From: Desulfobacterales bacterium HSG17 | Lineage (GTDB): Bacteria; Desulfobacterota; Desulfobacteria; Desulfobacterales; Desulfococcaceae | NCBI GenBank assembly: GCA_030377945.1 | Contig: JAUCGD010000013.1 | Span: 1 to 40,378, forward strand | Direction: 5' to 3' | Length of the DNA stretch: 40,378 bases | Part shown: piece after piece, positions 25,043-33,305 of the stretch | Numbering within the stretch: position 1 is the stretch's first letter | Layout: every line of letters starts with the position of its first letter | Notes under the pieces: model-generated | What the model saw: only the letters and a program-made list of their open reading frames with translations | What the model was told of the DNA's origin: nothing | Databases searched by the model: none | Program-made: the position numbers and the translations under genes

Positions 25043-26146
25043 ATGTTTAAATCTCTTTTAAAAATATTACTTTTTCCTTTTAAGCTAGTGTTCAGTGTTG
25101 TGGAAATATTTTTCACGGCATTGTTCAAGTTATTGAAAAATATTTATGTCATATTTGTCTGTATTTTTAAATTTTCCATAGTCGTCCTAGTGCTTGGGGC
25201 CATTTCCTTTGGCATCCTTTCTTATTTTAAAGACGCTGAATTAATAAAAAAATATATTCCCCAAAAGCAAAAACAAGAGAAAATTACGAAAATTGTACGC
25301 GAGGATACCAAAGGACTTAATAAAAACGAGTATTATTTTCGAACCTTTGAATTTGCTGATAACTCGCGGAACCGATATAAAATTGAACATGCGATTTCAA
25401 AATCACATGTAGAAGAATCAGAAGAATCTTACGGTCGTTCTAAAAGCAAATTGCGTTCCGCCATAAAAAAGAAAGCCGAAGATTATAATCAGAGGTATTC
25501 TGGAAAAAGCAAAGTAAAACTACAAAACGGTTTAAGATATTCCATAAACTACGATCGGAAACATAAATATTTAGTTAAACAATTTGAGGAAGCCTACAAG
25601 CAGATACTAAAAGACTATTATGAAAAAAATAAAATATTACTTAAAAATAATGTGATAAGCCCTGATTATAGGGCAATCCAAAAATGGCAGGCTGATTTTG
25701 TTGAATCGCTGTACAGAAAACTCAAACAACTGGCACAAAAAAATAATATGAACGAAAGAGAATTTGTTATTTTGATGGCAAGATTTGTTCAGCATCTGAA
25801 ATACAAAATACCTCCTGAACCGGGAAACAAAAACATTATAGGATTCTGGCCGCCTGTTATCTGTCTGAAAGAAAAATCTGGAGACTGTGATTCAAAATCA
25901 ACCCTTTTTGCCTCCATTTTTTACCACTATAAAAAGGATTCCTGCATTTTATTGCTGACAAAAAAACATGCATTTATAGGAATAAAGAATCAACATAAGC
26001 GATTTCCTACCGATAAAACTGTGAAAATTGGCGGAGTAGATTATTTACTGCTTGAAACAACGGCTGTCTGGAGATTGGGGAATGTTTCAAAAAAAGACTT
26101 AAATCAGTTAAAAAGACGCCAATTCAAATATATTCATTTTAACTAA
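25043..26146 (+). CDS. Membrane-anchored transglutaminase-like cysteine protease-fold protein
   Basis: A 367-residue protein with one or two N-terminal hydrophobic segments (about residues 5-60), a lysine-rich helical middle, and a C-terminal domain with the transglutaminase-core pattern. The nucleophile is C282 in SGDCDSKSTLFASI, the histidine is H309 in KKHAFIGI, and the acid may be E338 in LLLETTAVW, where most relatives have aspartate. Such domains act as peptidases or amide-crosslinking enzymes, in the periplasm if the anchor topology is N-in. The start ATG at 25043 lies 4 bp after the DUF350 gene and fits translational coupling; a TTG at 24980 is less likely. No substrate can be named. 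Its lysine and asparagine richness and AT-rich codons differ from the trp genes. Confidence 0.65.
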   Translation: MFKSLLKILLFPFKLVFSVVEIFFTALFKLLKNIYVIFVCIFKFSIVVLVLGAISFGILSYFKDAELIKKYIPQKQKQEKITKIVREDTKGLNKNEYYFRTFEFADNSRNRYKIEHAISKSHVEESEESYGRSKSKLRSAIKKKAEDYNQRYSGKSKVKLQNGLRYSINYDRKHKYLVKQFEEAYKQILKDYYEKNKILLKNNVISPDYRAIQKWQADFVESLYRKLKQLAQKNNMNEREFVILMARFVQHLKYKIPPEPGNKNIIGFWPPVICLKEKSGDCDSKSTLFASIFYHYKKDSCILLLTKKHAFIGIKNQHKRFPTDKTVKIGGVDYLLLETTAVWRLGNVSKKDLNQLKRRQFKYIHFN

Positions 26147-26196
26147 AGTAAAATTAGAAATTTTGAAAATGAACTTTATTACAATAAAGAGGTTAT

Positions 26197-26634
26197 ATGA
26201 CAAAAATATCACGTAATGCACCATGCCCTTGCGGCAGCGGGAAAAAATACAAAAAATGTTGTTTACTCCGTAATGAAACAGAATCGTTGGAGAAACGAAA
26301 AATTATCAAACAAAAAAACCTGAAACCAAAAATAGAAAAAATTTATGTCGAAGATGATGGCCTTGACGATCTCTCAAACAGTGTGATTGATCTCATCAAT
26401 TCCGGAAAGTTTGATAAAGCAGAGGCAGTTTGTAAAGAGCTTAGTCAGCGCTATCCTGGACAGGTTGATGGCATTGAAAGACTTGCAATGGTATATGAAG
26501 CGCGTGGTGAAAATGAAAAAGCTCTTGAATATTATTTAAAAACTGTTGAATTTATGCGTACAGATTCGAATTTTGCTGAAGAAGGGATAAACTGGGCACT
26601 TGACAAAGTTAAACAACTAAAAGATAAAATCTAA
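26197..26634 (+). CDS. SEC-C motif and TPR protein
   Basis: A 145-residue protein. The first 25 residues hold a textbook SEC-C zinc-binding motif, NAPCPCGSGKKYKKCC, the same cysteine-rich tail found on SecA. A charged linker follows, then one or two tetratricopeptide-like helical pairs (FDKAEAVCKELSQRYPGQVD, then IERLAMVYEARGENEKALEYY). Motif and TPR both point to protein-protein interaction; no catalytic site is seen. It follows the transglutaminase-like gene by 50 bp in the same direction. SEC-C proteins frequently co-occur with pRiA4b ORF-3-like proteins, one of which is encoded at 28154. Confidence 0.8.
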   Translation: MTKISRNAPCPCGSGKKYKKCCLLRNETESLEKRKIIKQKNLKPKIEKIYVEDDGLDDLSNSVIDLINSGKFDKAEAVCKELSQRYPGQVDGIERLAMVYEARGENEKALEYYLKTVEFMRTDSNFAEEGINWALDKVKQLKDKI

Positions 26635-26660
26635 GCTTTTTACCAAAACCGAATTACAAA

Positions 26661-26940
26661 GTATCCCTACAACGACACTTATGATTTTAAGCCCCAAAGG
26701 GGCGGATTAATACAGCCCAGGGCTTCGGCGAGCTCAGTCGAGTCGCCAACGGCCTGGGACTTGAGTATCAAAAATTATTCAGCTCTGAAAGAGCGTGTTA
26801 TTATGAAAAATAAAATTTTGAAATTATTGTTTAATACGCTCTTTCAGAGCTTACTTTTTGGGTAGAATTCCGATCCCAGGCCGCTGGCCTGGGCTTTATC
26901 AATTTGCCCTTTCAGGGTTAGGTGTCGTTGTAGGGGTATT
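26661..26940. repeat. 280-bp nested palindromic element
   Basis: This element occupies most of the 416-bp gap before the next gene. Outer ends pair: ATCCCTACAACGACAC (26663-26678) with GTGTCGTTGTAGGGGTAT (26922-26939, 16 of 18 positions over the full arm). Inside are hairpin blocks in mirrored order: GCCCCAAAGGGGC (26691-26703) against GCCCTTTCAGGG (26905-26916), CAGCCCAGGGC to GGCCTGGGA (26713-26759) against TCCCAGG to CCTGGGCT (26874-26895), and at the core AGCTCTGAAAGAGCGT (26781-26796) with a perfect complement at 26836-26851. No open frame and no obvious target duplication are present. It looks like a non-autonomous mobile or REP-type composite; GCCCTGAAAGGGC-like hairpins are widely dispersed in bacteria. 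Confidence 0.75.
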
Positions 26941-27050
26941 TCCTTTAGATCATTTTGGCTTGATCTGTGGATTTAAGTGGATTTAAGTGGAATGATAAAT
27001 AAGTTTAAGGGAGCATGTGAATGCTGCCTGCATGAAAGGTATGATTTTTT

Positions 27051-28106
27051 ATGGAGAAACTGAGTAGAATTGTTCAAGAGTTCGTAATGATCGAAGGTGC
27101 TTGTGCTGCTGGGATAGCCACACTTAAAACACTTAAGGGAGGTCCTCCATCTTCAGAACTGACTTATGTATTACCTGAAGCACAATCTGCTGTCAGTTTT
27201 GCTGTTCCAATTGACCAAGAGACTATACAGCCATATTTGATGAAAAAAGATCGCCTTTCATATGAGCAGGCATATATTAAAGCAAATGCACTTGCCAGCG
27301 GGATTGCTTTACACTTGGCCAATTATCTCTCGCAAAAAGGTTTTCTGTCTGTACCTGTTGCAGCAAATAACGTATTCAGGCCCCCTGAATCAGATAATAC
27401 TAATGATATTATTTTTGACAGCTATTATCCTGACATTGCACATAGATATTTAGCTGTAACATCAGGTGTCGGGCATTTGGGTTTATCTGGCAACCTGATA
27501 ACAAAAAACCACGGTGCGGCTGTTGTTCTTGCTTCAACTGTCACTTCTGCCCTTCTTCTACCTACATCTCCCTTACCTCCAGATGAAAACTATTGTGACA
27601 ACTGCCGATTATGTATGGCATCATGTGTTGCAAGATTTATGAATCAAAAAGAAAAGACTTGTATATCACTTGGCGGCATGGAGTTTACTTACTCAAAGCG
27701 ACGAAATTACGGCCGTTGCGATCTTGTATGCAGCGGTTATACAGGTTTACACTCATCAGGGCAATGGTCAACATGGTCTCCAGGCAGATTTGCTGTTCCG
27801 GCAGAAGATGATAAATTACATAATGCTTATGAACAAATGCAGAACGCTCACAATAAGTGGCCTGAATCTGAAGGCGGCAGATATTTTTTCTTTATGGATG
27901 AAAAACTGCGTGTTTCTTGTGCACACTGTCAATTAGTTTGCTGTCCTGATAAAACCGAGCGCAAAGCTCGTTACAAAATGATAACAGAGTCTGGCCTGGT
28001 GATACAAAATTCAGACGGCAGCCGAATAGCTGTTTCTAAGGAAGATGCAGATAGAATTTTAAAATCCATGCCGTTTGCCCGGAAAGCATTGTATGAGAAT
28101 ATATAA
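27051..28106 (+). CDS. Fe-S protein related to epoxyqueuosine reductase (QueG-like)
   Basis: A 351-residue protein with two cysteine clusters arranged as in QueG-like ferredoxin domains: CDNCRLCMASC near residue 183 and SCAHCQLVCCP near 287. An N-terminal region of about 150 residues resembles the QueG-type fold (VPVAANNVFRPPES, DIAHRYLAVTSGVGHLGLSGNLIT, reminiscent of AxKAGLGWxGKNxLL). It is shorter in the second half than true QueG, lacks the C-terminal HEAT repeats, and the first motif is diverged, so I do not call it queG. Relatives of this type occur in anaerobes as corrinoid-dependent or redox proteins of unknown substrate. Start ATG at 27051 has AAAGG upstream. It stands between two palindromic elements. 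Confidence 0.65.
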   Translation: MEKLSRIVQEFVMIEGACAAGIATLKTLKGGPPSSELTYVLPEAQSAVSFAVPIDQETIQPYLMKKDRLSYEQAYIKANALASGIALHLANYLSQKGFLSVPVAANNVFRPPESDNTNDIIFDSYYPDIAHRYLAVTSGVGHLGLSGNLITKNHGAAVVLASTVTSALLLPTSPLPPDENYCDNCRLCMASCVARFMNQKEKTCISLGGMEFTYSKRRNYGRCDLVCSGYTGLHSSGQWSTWSPGRFAVPAEDDKLHNAYEQMQNAHNKWPESEGGRYFFFMDEKLRVSCAHCQLVCCPDKTERKARYKMITESGLVIQNSDGSRIAVSKEDADRILKSMPFARKALYENI

Positions 28107-28153
28107 ATTAGCTGCTCCCTGCTCAATTATACCAAAAAATAAGGAGAAAGAAT

Positions 28154-28573
28154 ATGATCTGGACAATTAAAATTGAAGTTATTTATGGTCGTTTTTTTGA
28201 AAATGAGTGGGAATCTACAATTGAAATGGATTCCGAATCAACACTTGAAGATCTGCATTTTGTTATTCAAGATGCAGCAGGATTTGATAATGACCATTTA
28301 TATGATTTTTTTATTGCAAGAACAGAAAGAAGTCGTGATAAAAAAATGTTTGATGATGATAACGGGAAAATATATAGTACAACTTTAGAGAGATTGTTCC
28401 CATTAGAAAAAAGGAAAAAGCTTTATTACTTGTTTGATTACGGAGATAATTGGTTGTTTAGAATATCAAAAACTAGAAAAAAAGCTAAAGAACCTGTTAA
28501 AGATGAAAAATACCCAAAATTAGTTACAGAAAAGGGTAAAAAGCCAGAGCAATATCCAGCATGTGAGGAATAA
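28154..28573 (+). CDS. pRiA4b ORF-3-like protein
   Basis: A 139-residue acidic protein that looks like the plasmid pRiA4b ORF-3 family: an N-terminal beta-rich region (WTIKIEVIYGRFFENEWESTIE), a helix LEDLHFVIQDAAGFDNDHLYDFFI, the marker YLFDYGDNWLFRI near residue 92, and a C-terminal PEQYPACEE in place of the family's PPEDxGG. Function is unknown; the family is common on mobile DNA and next to SEC-C proteins. Start ATG at 28154 has AAGGAG upstream. Its stop codon TAA at 28571 directly abuts the left target duplication of the MITE-like element at 28580, so the element landed at the very end of the gene. Confidence 0.7.
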   Translation: MIWTIKIEVIYGRFFENEWESTIEMDSESTLEDLHFVIQDAAGFDNDHLYDFFIARTERSRDKKMFDDDNGKIYSTTLERLFPLEKRKKLYYLFDYGDNWLFRISKTRKKAKEPVKDEKYPKLVTEKGKKPEQYPACEE

Positions 28574-28579
28574 AATATC

Positions 28580-28743
28580 GGCCTTCGTCATCATTTGGTC
28601 CAGCAAGCACCGGAATAAATTCCCGCGCTACTTTCTGTCGTCCCTGCGGGACTTAAACAGTTGATATAAAATATTTAAAGTCCCAGAGGGACGACAGGAA
28701 ATAGCCCGGCAGTTTACTGCCGGGTCAAACGATGATCGTGGCC
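28580..28743. mobile_element. MITE-like element with 8-bp flanking duplications
   Basis: A 164-bp non-coding element flanked by the direct repeat AAAATATC at 28572-28579 and 28744-28751, which reads as a target-site duplication. Its ends are inverted: GGCC at both tips, continuing imperfectly for about 26 bp (TCATC, TTTG and GCA positions match). The centre is a strong palindrome, CTGTCGTCCCTGCGGGACTT (28635-28654) against AAGTCCCAGAGGGACGACAG (28678-28697). A separate hairpin, CCCGGCAGTTTACTGCCGGG, lies at 28705-28724. No transposase is encoded, so it would have been moved in trans. The transcript would fold into a long stem. Which transposase family is involved is unknown. Confidence 0.7.
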
Positions 28744-28862
28744 AAAATATCTAACCAATATTCAATGTCATAAAAAAAGGTTTTTCAAAAACTAATTTCT
28801 CTATTGTTTTCCGGGAGAGGTTGTTCTGATGTTGAGGAAGGATGTTTTAAAATAGGAGACGT

Positions 28863-30227
28863 ATGGGTAAAATTTTGATCATTGATGACAATAAAGTGTT
28901 TAGCAAAGCCCTGGCTGTTATTATTGAAAAGATGGGTCATGACATCACAAGTGCCTTTACATTTAAGCAGGGATTGGAACTTGCGTTATCAAAATCGTTT
29001 GATGTCGTATTTCTGGATGTTGGATTACCTGACGGCAGCGGCCTTGATCTGCTGCCCAGACTGAAAGAAACTAAATTTAACCCCGAGGTTATCATTATAA
29101 CCGGTGATGGAGATCCTGATGGCGCAGAACTGGCTATAAATACCGGTGCATGGGATTATATTGAAAAGTCTGCTTCCACCAAAAAAATTGTCTTGCCAAT
29201 GATACGGGCAATGAAATACAGGGAAAAGAGCATCCTTCATCAGCCTACTGTGGCCTTGAAACGGGACGGCCTCATAGGAGAAAGCACCTGTATGAAATCA
29301 TGCCTTGACATGTTAGCCCAGGCAGCGGAAAGTAATGCAAATGTTCTGGTTATCGGTGAAACCGGCACAGGTAAAGAATTGATTTCACGAACTATCCATA
29401 GAAACAGCCAGCGTTTTAAACACAAATTTGTAGTTGTTGACTGTGGAGCTCTCCCGGAAAACCTGGTAGAAAGCGCGCTTTTCGGTCATACAAAAGGGGC
29501 CTTTACCAGTGCAGACAAATCAAAGGCAGGTTTAGTAAAACAGGCAGACAGAGGCACCCTTTTCCTGGATGAAGTTGGTGAACTTCCGTTATCGGTTCAG
29601 AAAAAATTCCTTCGGGTTTTACAGGAGCATTGTTTTCGGCCTGTGGGAGGTGAAAAAGAAGTTAAAAGCGATTTCCGTATAATTGCTGCAACAAACCGGA
29701 ACCTGGAGGAAATGGTAAAACAGGGCCAGTTTCGAAAAGACTTTCTATTCCGTCTCAATACCTTGACCATTAGTGCCCCTTCTTTAAAAAAGCATCCCGA
29801 AGATATAAAGGAATTAGTTTTATATCACATGTCAAGGCTGTGCGAGTATTATAGAATTGAAACTAAAGGGATATCTTCTGATTTTTTTGAGAAACTTCAC
29901 ACTTATAACTGGCCGGGAAATGTGCGGGAACTGGTTAATACCCTGGAAAATGCCATCACGGCCGCACGGCATGAACCCACCCTGCTTTCGATACATTTAC
30001 CGACCCGGATCCGCGCATATTCCGCCCGTGTTTCAGTTGTCGGACACAGGGGAGATGCTTCGGGGAGGATGCCTGGGTTCCGGGAATTAATGATAAAAAC
30101 AGAGCGTAAATACCTTCAAGACCTCATGGTTTTTACTGAGAACAATATCAAAAAATCATGTCGGATATCAGGGCTGTCACGTTCACGTATGTATGCCCTT
30201 CTTAAAAAACATAATATTTCCCGCTGA
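28863..30227 (+). CDS. NtrC-type sigma54-dependent response regulator
   Basis: A 454-residue activator: receiver domain (1-120) with D52 in VVFLDVGLPDGSG, AAA+ domain (about 138-370) and a Fis-type helix-turn-helix at the C-terminus (NNIKKSCRISGLSRSRMYALL). Walker A GETGTGKE is at 165-172, Walker B is in GTLFLDEVGELP, and an arginine-finger region FRKDFLFRLN follows. The sigma54-contacting loop reads GAFTSA (212-217) rather than GAFTGA, a tolerated type of variation. Start ATG at 28863 has GGAG 4-5 bases upstream. A good sigma54 promoter lies 160 bp beyond its stop, in front of the CheY-like gene, a plausible target. No kinase is directly adjacent; those at 33306 or 35153 may be partners. Confidence 0.94.
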   Translation: MGKILIIDDNKVFSKALAVIIEKMGHDITSAFTFKQGLELALSKSFDVVFLDVGLPDGSGLDLLPRLKETKFNPEVIIITGDGDPDGAELAINTGAWDYIEKSASTKKIVLPMIRAMKYREKSILHQPTVALKRDGLIGESTCMKSCLDMLAQAAESNANVLVIGETGTGKELISRTIHRNSQRFKHKFVVVDCGALPENLVESALFGHTKGAFTSADKSKAGLVKQADRGTLFLDEVGELPLSVQKKFLRVLQEHCFRPVGGEKEVKSDFRIIAATNRNLEEMVKQGQFRKDFLFRLNTLTISAPSLKKHPEDIKELVLYHMSRLCEYYRIETKGISSDFFEKLHTYNWPGNVRELVNTLENAITAARHEPTLLSIHLPTRIRAYSARVSVVGHRGDASGRMPGFRELMIKTERKYLQDLMVFTENNIKKSCRISGLSRSRMYALLKKHNISR

Positions 30228-30258
30228 GAAACTCCTCGTTAAAACATCTCTTGAAATT

Positions 30259-30290
30259 CCTGAATATAAGACAATGTCCTTTTTTCAGGA
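30259..30290. repeat. First copy of a CCTGAATATAAG motif
   Basis: CCTGAATATAAGACAATGTCC followed by a T-run and CAGGA. TCCTGAA and TTCAGGA form a 7-bp stem around it. A second copy, with the same CCTGAATATAAG and a near-identical continuation to TTTTCA, begins at 35050. Both copies come just after the end of a signalling gene. Confidence 0.6.
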
Positions 30291-30388
30291 CAAACCACTT
30301 TGATCTTCCTTAAGTTTCAAATCACATATAATCCTATATATATATGTATTTAAAAGAAAAATTGACTTAATAATATTTTTGCGCCACA

Positions 30389-30403
30389 TGGCATGATTTT
30401 TGA
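30389..30403 (+). promoter_or_regulatory. Sigma54 (-24/-12) promoter before the CheY-like gene
   Basis: TGGCATGATTTTTGA matches the consensus TGGCACGN4TTGC at 13 fixed or spacing positions: GG at -24, TTG at -12, with correct 10-base spacing between the GG and G elements; it differs by T for C and A for the final C. Expected transcription start is near 30415, giving a leader of about 60 bases to the ATG at 30478. AT-rich DNA with an alternating TATATATA tract lies upstream, suitable for an activator. The NtrC-type activator gene directly upstream makes the assignment more likely. Confidence 0.7.
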
Positions 30404-30477
30404 AATTTGTAATAATAGTTTGGATTAATATAACCGGTTTTAACTTGAGTTTGCATTGTAACAGTTGAGGATTTTAA

Positions 30478-30843
30478 ATGAAAAAAACAATCATAACCGT
30501 AGATGATTCAAAAAGTATTCGTCAGATGCTCAGCTTTACGTTTAAAGAGGCGGGCTATGAAGTGATAGAAGCAGTGGATGGAATAAATGCCCTGGAAAAA
30601 ATCAAAGGTACACAAATTCATCTGATGATCGTGGATCTTAATATGCCCAACATGAATGGTATTCAACTGATTCGTGCAGTAAGATCCGATCCTGATAATA
30701 AATTTATGCCCATACTAATACTTACTACCGAATCACAAGAGTCAATAAAACAGGAAGGAAGAAAAGTCGGTGCTACTGGATGGGTAGTAAAACCTTATAA
30801 GCCTGAACAACTACTGGCTGTGGCAAAAAGACTTCTTAACTAG
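30478..30843 (+). CDS. CheY-like single-domain response regulator
   Basis: A free-standing receiver domain of 121 residues. The acidic pocket is D9/D10 (TVDDSKSIRQML), the phospho-acceptor is D53 (IVDLNMPNMNG), T83 or its neighbour is in LTTES, and the conserved lysine is in VVKPYKPEQL. VDDSKSIRQM is the CheY style, and a chemoreceptor gene follows, so a role in taxis or in phosphate transfer is likely; no cheA, cheW or cheR is in the window. Start ATG at 30478 follows GTTGAGGATTTTAA, with GAGG upstream. Transcription probably depends on sigma54 (30389-30403). Confidence 0.9.
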   Translation: MKKTIITVDDSKSIRQMLSFTFKEAGYEVIEAVDGINALEKIKGTQIHLMIVDLNMPNMNGIQLIRAVRSDPDNKFMPILILTTESQESIKQEGRKVGATGWVVKPYKPEQLLAVAKRLLN

Positions 30844-30862
30844 AGGATTTTTTAAAGGATAA

Positions 30863-31056
30863 TCATATAAACTTTCTGCTGAACAATATGAAGAATTGAA
30901 TCAGCATCCTTTTATGCAGTCATCCATGACAACAGCCTCGCATAATCTGACAAGCACAAAGTCTGCGAAGGTAATGGAAAAGTTATGTCTGCCTCAAATA
31001 TGAACAACCTTGCTGAAAATGAGTATGTCAGTTAGGCCGAGTTTGAAAAATATTAA
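30863..31056 (+). pseudogene. Possible decayed coding fragments, one ending EFEKY
   Basis: The 332-bp gap between the CheY-like gene and the chemoreceptor holds no intact gene but has two overlapping open stretches in different frames. The first runs 30863-31003 and encodes about 46 residues (SYKLSAEQYEELNQHPFMQS...). The second, 30946-31056, contains one in-frame stop (31033) and ends AEFEKY before TAA. The chemoreceptor downstream ends GFEKY, and such aromatic C-terminal tails are typical of receptors of this group. This looks like debris of an earlier receptor or related gene. I do not recognise the first stretch. The similarity is short and may be chance. Confidence 0.3.
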
Positions 31057-31175
31057 ACAGTCAGCAATCAATAATTTACTGAAAGGAAGATGTTATCTTT
31101 TTGAACAAGAGTAAGATTATGAACAAGACCAGGAATTATTAGAGTGACTGGTATATATTATTTAATGGAGAATTT

Positions 31176-33236
31176 ATGTTTAAACAAATGAAGGTGAGAA
31201 CACAGATTGGAACAGGATTTGGAGCTTTGCTCTTGATCCTTGTTATTGTATCAACATTCAGTTTTACAGGGCTTAAAAATTCAAGCAGCGGGTTTGACGA
31301 ATACAGGGACCTTGCAAGGGACACTAATCTTGCAGCCAGGCTCCAGGCAAACATGCTCATGGTGCGTATGAATGTTAAAGACTTTCTTATAACCAGAAGT
31401 GACAAGGATGTTCTGCAATATAATGAATACCTGGATAAAATGAACGGATTTCTCAGGGATTCTGAAAAAGAGATTGTAGATCCTGAGCGCACCAGGAAAA
31501 TTGAGCTGGTTGCTAAATCAGTTGTTGAATATGAACGGGCATTTGATGAAGTTGTGGAGCTGATGAAAAAGCGCGATATACTTATTTATGAGCGACTTGA
31601 TCCAAACGGACTTACCATGAGGGAATCGCTAACTGAAATAATGACAAGTGCATATGAAGACCAGGATGCAGACGCTGCCTTTTATGCAGGGCGCATCCAG
31701 GAGCATGTTCTTCTTGCGCGGCTTTTTGCGACCAAATTCCTGGATACCAACAGCCAGGATGCTGTCAGGAGATTTGAAAAGGAAATAGGCCCCAATATTG
31801 ATGTCAGGTCTGATTCCCTTGATAAAAATCTTGAAAACCCCGGGAGACGGGCTTTATTTAAAAAAGTCATGAAGGCACGACAGATTTACAGGGAAACATT
31901 TGAAGAACTTGTAAGAATTATCAATGATCGTAATAAAATAATAAAAAATGAACTTGACCGCATAGGTCCAGTTGTTGCTGAAGCAGTAGAAGAAGTCAAG
32001 CTTTCCGTAAAAGACGAACAGGATACTTTGGGCCCAAAATTGCAGAATGATAACCGGCAAACTGTCACCCTCGTGTTTATTATAACAATTATCGGATTGA
32101 TACTGGGCCTAATATTTGCGCTTGTAATTTCAGGTATGATAACAAAACCCCTGGGAGGTGAACCGAGAATTATGGCCGATATTGCCCGGAGAATTTCCGA
32201 AGGCGATCTTACAATAAAATTTGACTCAAACGGTAAAAAGGAAACAGGGCTTTTTGCTGCGATGAAGGAAATGTCGGAAAAACTCAATAAAATTGTCGGA
32301 GAAGTCAAGCTGGCCGCAGATAATGTAGCATCCGGGAGCCAGGAGCTATCAGCTTCTTCAGAAGAAATGTCCCAGGGTGCCTCAGAGCAGGCATCTTCAG
32401 CAGAAGAGGTTTCTGCATCCATGGAGCAAATGGCTGCCAATATAAGGCAAAATACTGACAATGGAATGCAGACTGAAAAAATTGCCATGAAATCTGCTGA
32501 TGATGCAGTAGAAGGGGGGAAAGCGGTAGAAAAAACCGTTTATGCCATGAAGGAGATTGCAGAAAAGATATCAATCATTGAAGAAATTGCAAGGCAAACC
32601 GACCTGCTGGCCTTAAATGCAGCTGTTGAAGCGGCAAGAGCCGGAGATTACGGAAAAGGATTTGCAGTAGTGGCCTCGGAAGTTCGTAAACTTGCAGAAA
32701 GAAGCCAGGTATCGGCAAACGAGATCAGTAAACTATCTAAATCAAGTGTTGCGGTTGCTGAAAAAGCCGGGGAAATGCTGGGCAGAATAGTTCCTGATAT
32801 TCAAAAAACTGCCGGGCTTGTCCAGGAAATCAGCGCAGCCAGTAATGAGCAGAATACAGGTGTTGAGCAGATAAACAAAGCTATCCAGCAGCTTGATATA
32901 GTTATCCAGCAAAACTCATCCGTGTCGGAAGAAATGGCATCAACCTCAGAAGAGCTTTCAAGTCAGGCTGAAGAACTTCAGGCATCCATGGAGTTCTTCA
33001 TGGTGGATGACGGCCAGAGTAGAACCATGAGCTATTCGGCCCGAATTCCCAGGACCAAAAGAGTGCATACTTATATAATGCCTAAAAAACTGTCAAATCT
33101 TAATCAAGATATTCAGGATAATATGAGGACTAATGACTTTGATGAAGCAGGAACCCGGCATACAGATAGTCATCTTTTTATGAATCAGACTCAATCCAGA
33201 GGTGAAATCCTGGAAGAAGGGTTTGAAAAATATTAG
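31176..33236 (+). CDS. Methyl-accepting chemotaxis protein, helical bimodular-type sensor
   Basis: A transmembrane chemoreceptor of 686 residues. TM1 is at about 12-32, followed by a long, all-helical periplasmic domain (about 33-290) of the helical bimodular (HBM) type, then TM2 (about 295-318) and a HAMP containing [22 protein letters not shown], the variant seen in HBM receptors such as McpS. The signalling tip is intact: [23 protein letters not shown], then [17 protein letters not shown] (about 468-508). About 60 residues follow the signalling helix and end GFEKY, a possible tether for adaptation enzymes. HBM receptors elsewhere sense organic acids; the ligand here is not predictable. GGAG precedes the ATG at 31176. 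No che operon is adjacent other than the CheY-like gene. Confidence 0.93.
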   Translation: MFKQMKVRTQIGTGFGALLLILVIVSTFSFTGLKNSSSGFDEYRDLARDTNLAARLQANMLMVRMNVKDFLITRSDKDVLQYNEYLDKMNGFLRDSEKEIVDPERTRKIELVAKSVVEYERAFDEVVELMKKRDILIYERLDPNGLTMRESLTEIMTSAYEDQDADAAFYAGRIQEHVLLARLFATKFLDTNSQDAVRRFEKEIGPNIDVRSDSLDKNLENPGRRALFKKVMKARQIYRETFEELVRIINDRNKIIKNELDRIGPVVAEAVEEVKLSVKDEQDTLGPKLQNDNRQTVTLVFIITIIGLILGLIFALVISGMITKPLGGEPRIMADIARRISEGDLTIKFDSNGKKETGLFAAMKEMSEKLNKIVGEVKLAADNVASGSQELSASSEEMSQGASEQASSAEEVSASMEQMAANIRQNTDNGMQTEKIAMKSADDAVEGGKAVEKTVYAMKEIAEKISIIEEIARQTDLLALNAAVEAARAGDYGKGFAVVASEVRKLAERSQVSANEISKLSKSSVAVAEKAGEMLGRIVPDIQKTAGLVQEISAASNEQNTGVEQINKAIQQLDIVIQQNSSVSEEMASTSEELSSQAEELQASMEFFMVDDGQSRTMSYSARIPRTKRVHTYIMPKKLSNLNQDIQDNMRTNDFDEAGTRHTDSHLFMNQTQSRGEILEEGFEKY

Positions 33237-33305
33237 TATGAATTTCTTGTAATCTTGAGAATGAAAAAAATGCTACATATTCAGTGTACAATATAAAGAG
33301 AAAAC

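Noticed and set aside
26661..26940. Repeat array considered as CRISPR
   Set aside because: The repeats are inverted and nested and there are no regularly spaced direct repeats with unique spacers; no cas genes are nearby.
31886..32488. 200-codon frame antisense to the chemoreceptor
   Set aside because: Serine-rich translation of the reverse strand of the receptor signalling coiled coil; no independent evidence.
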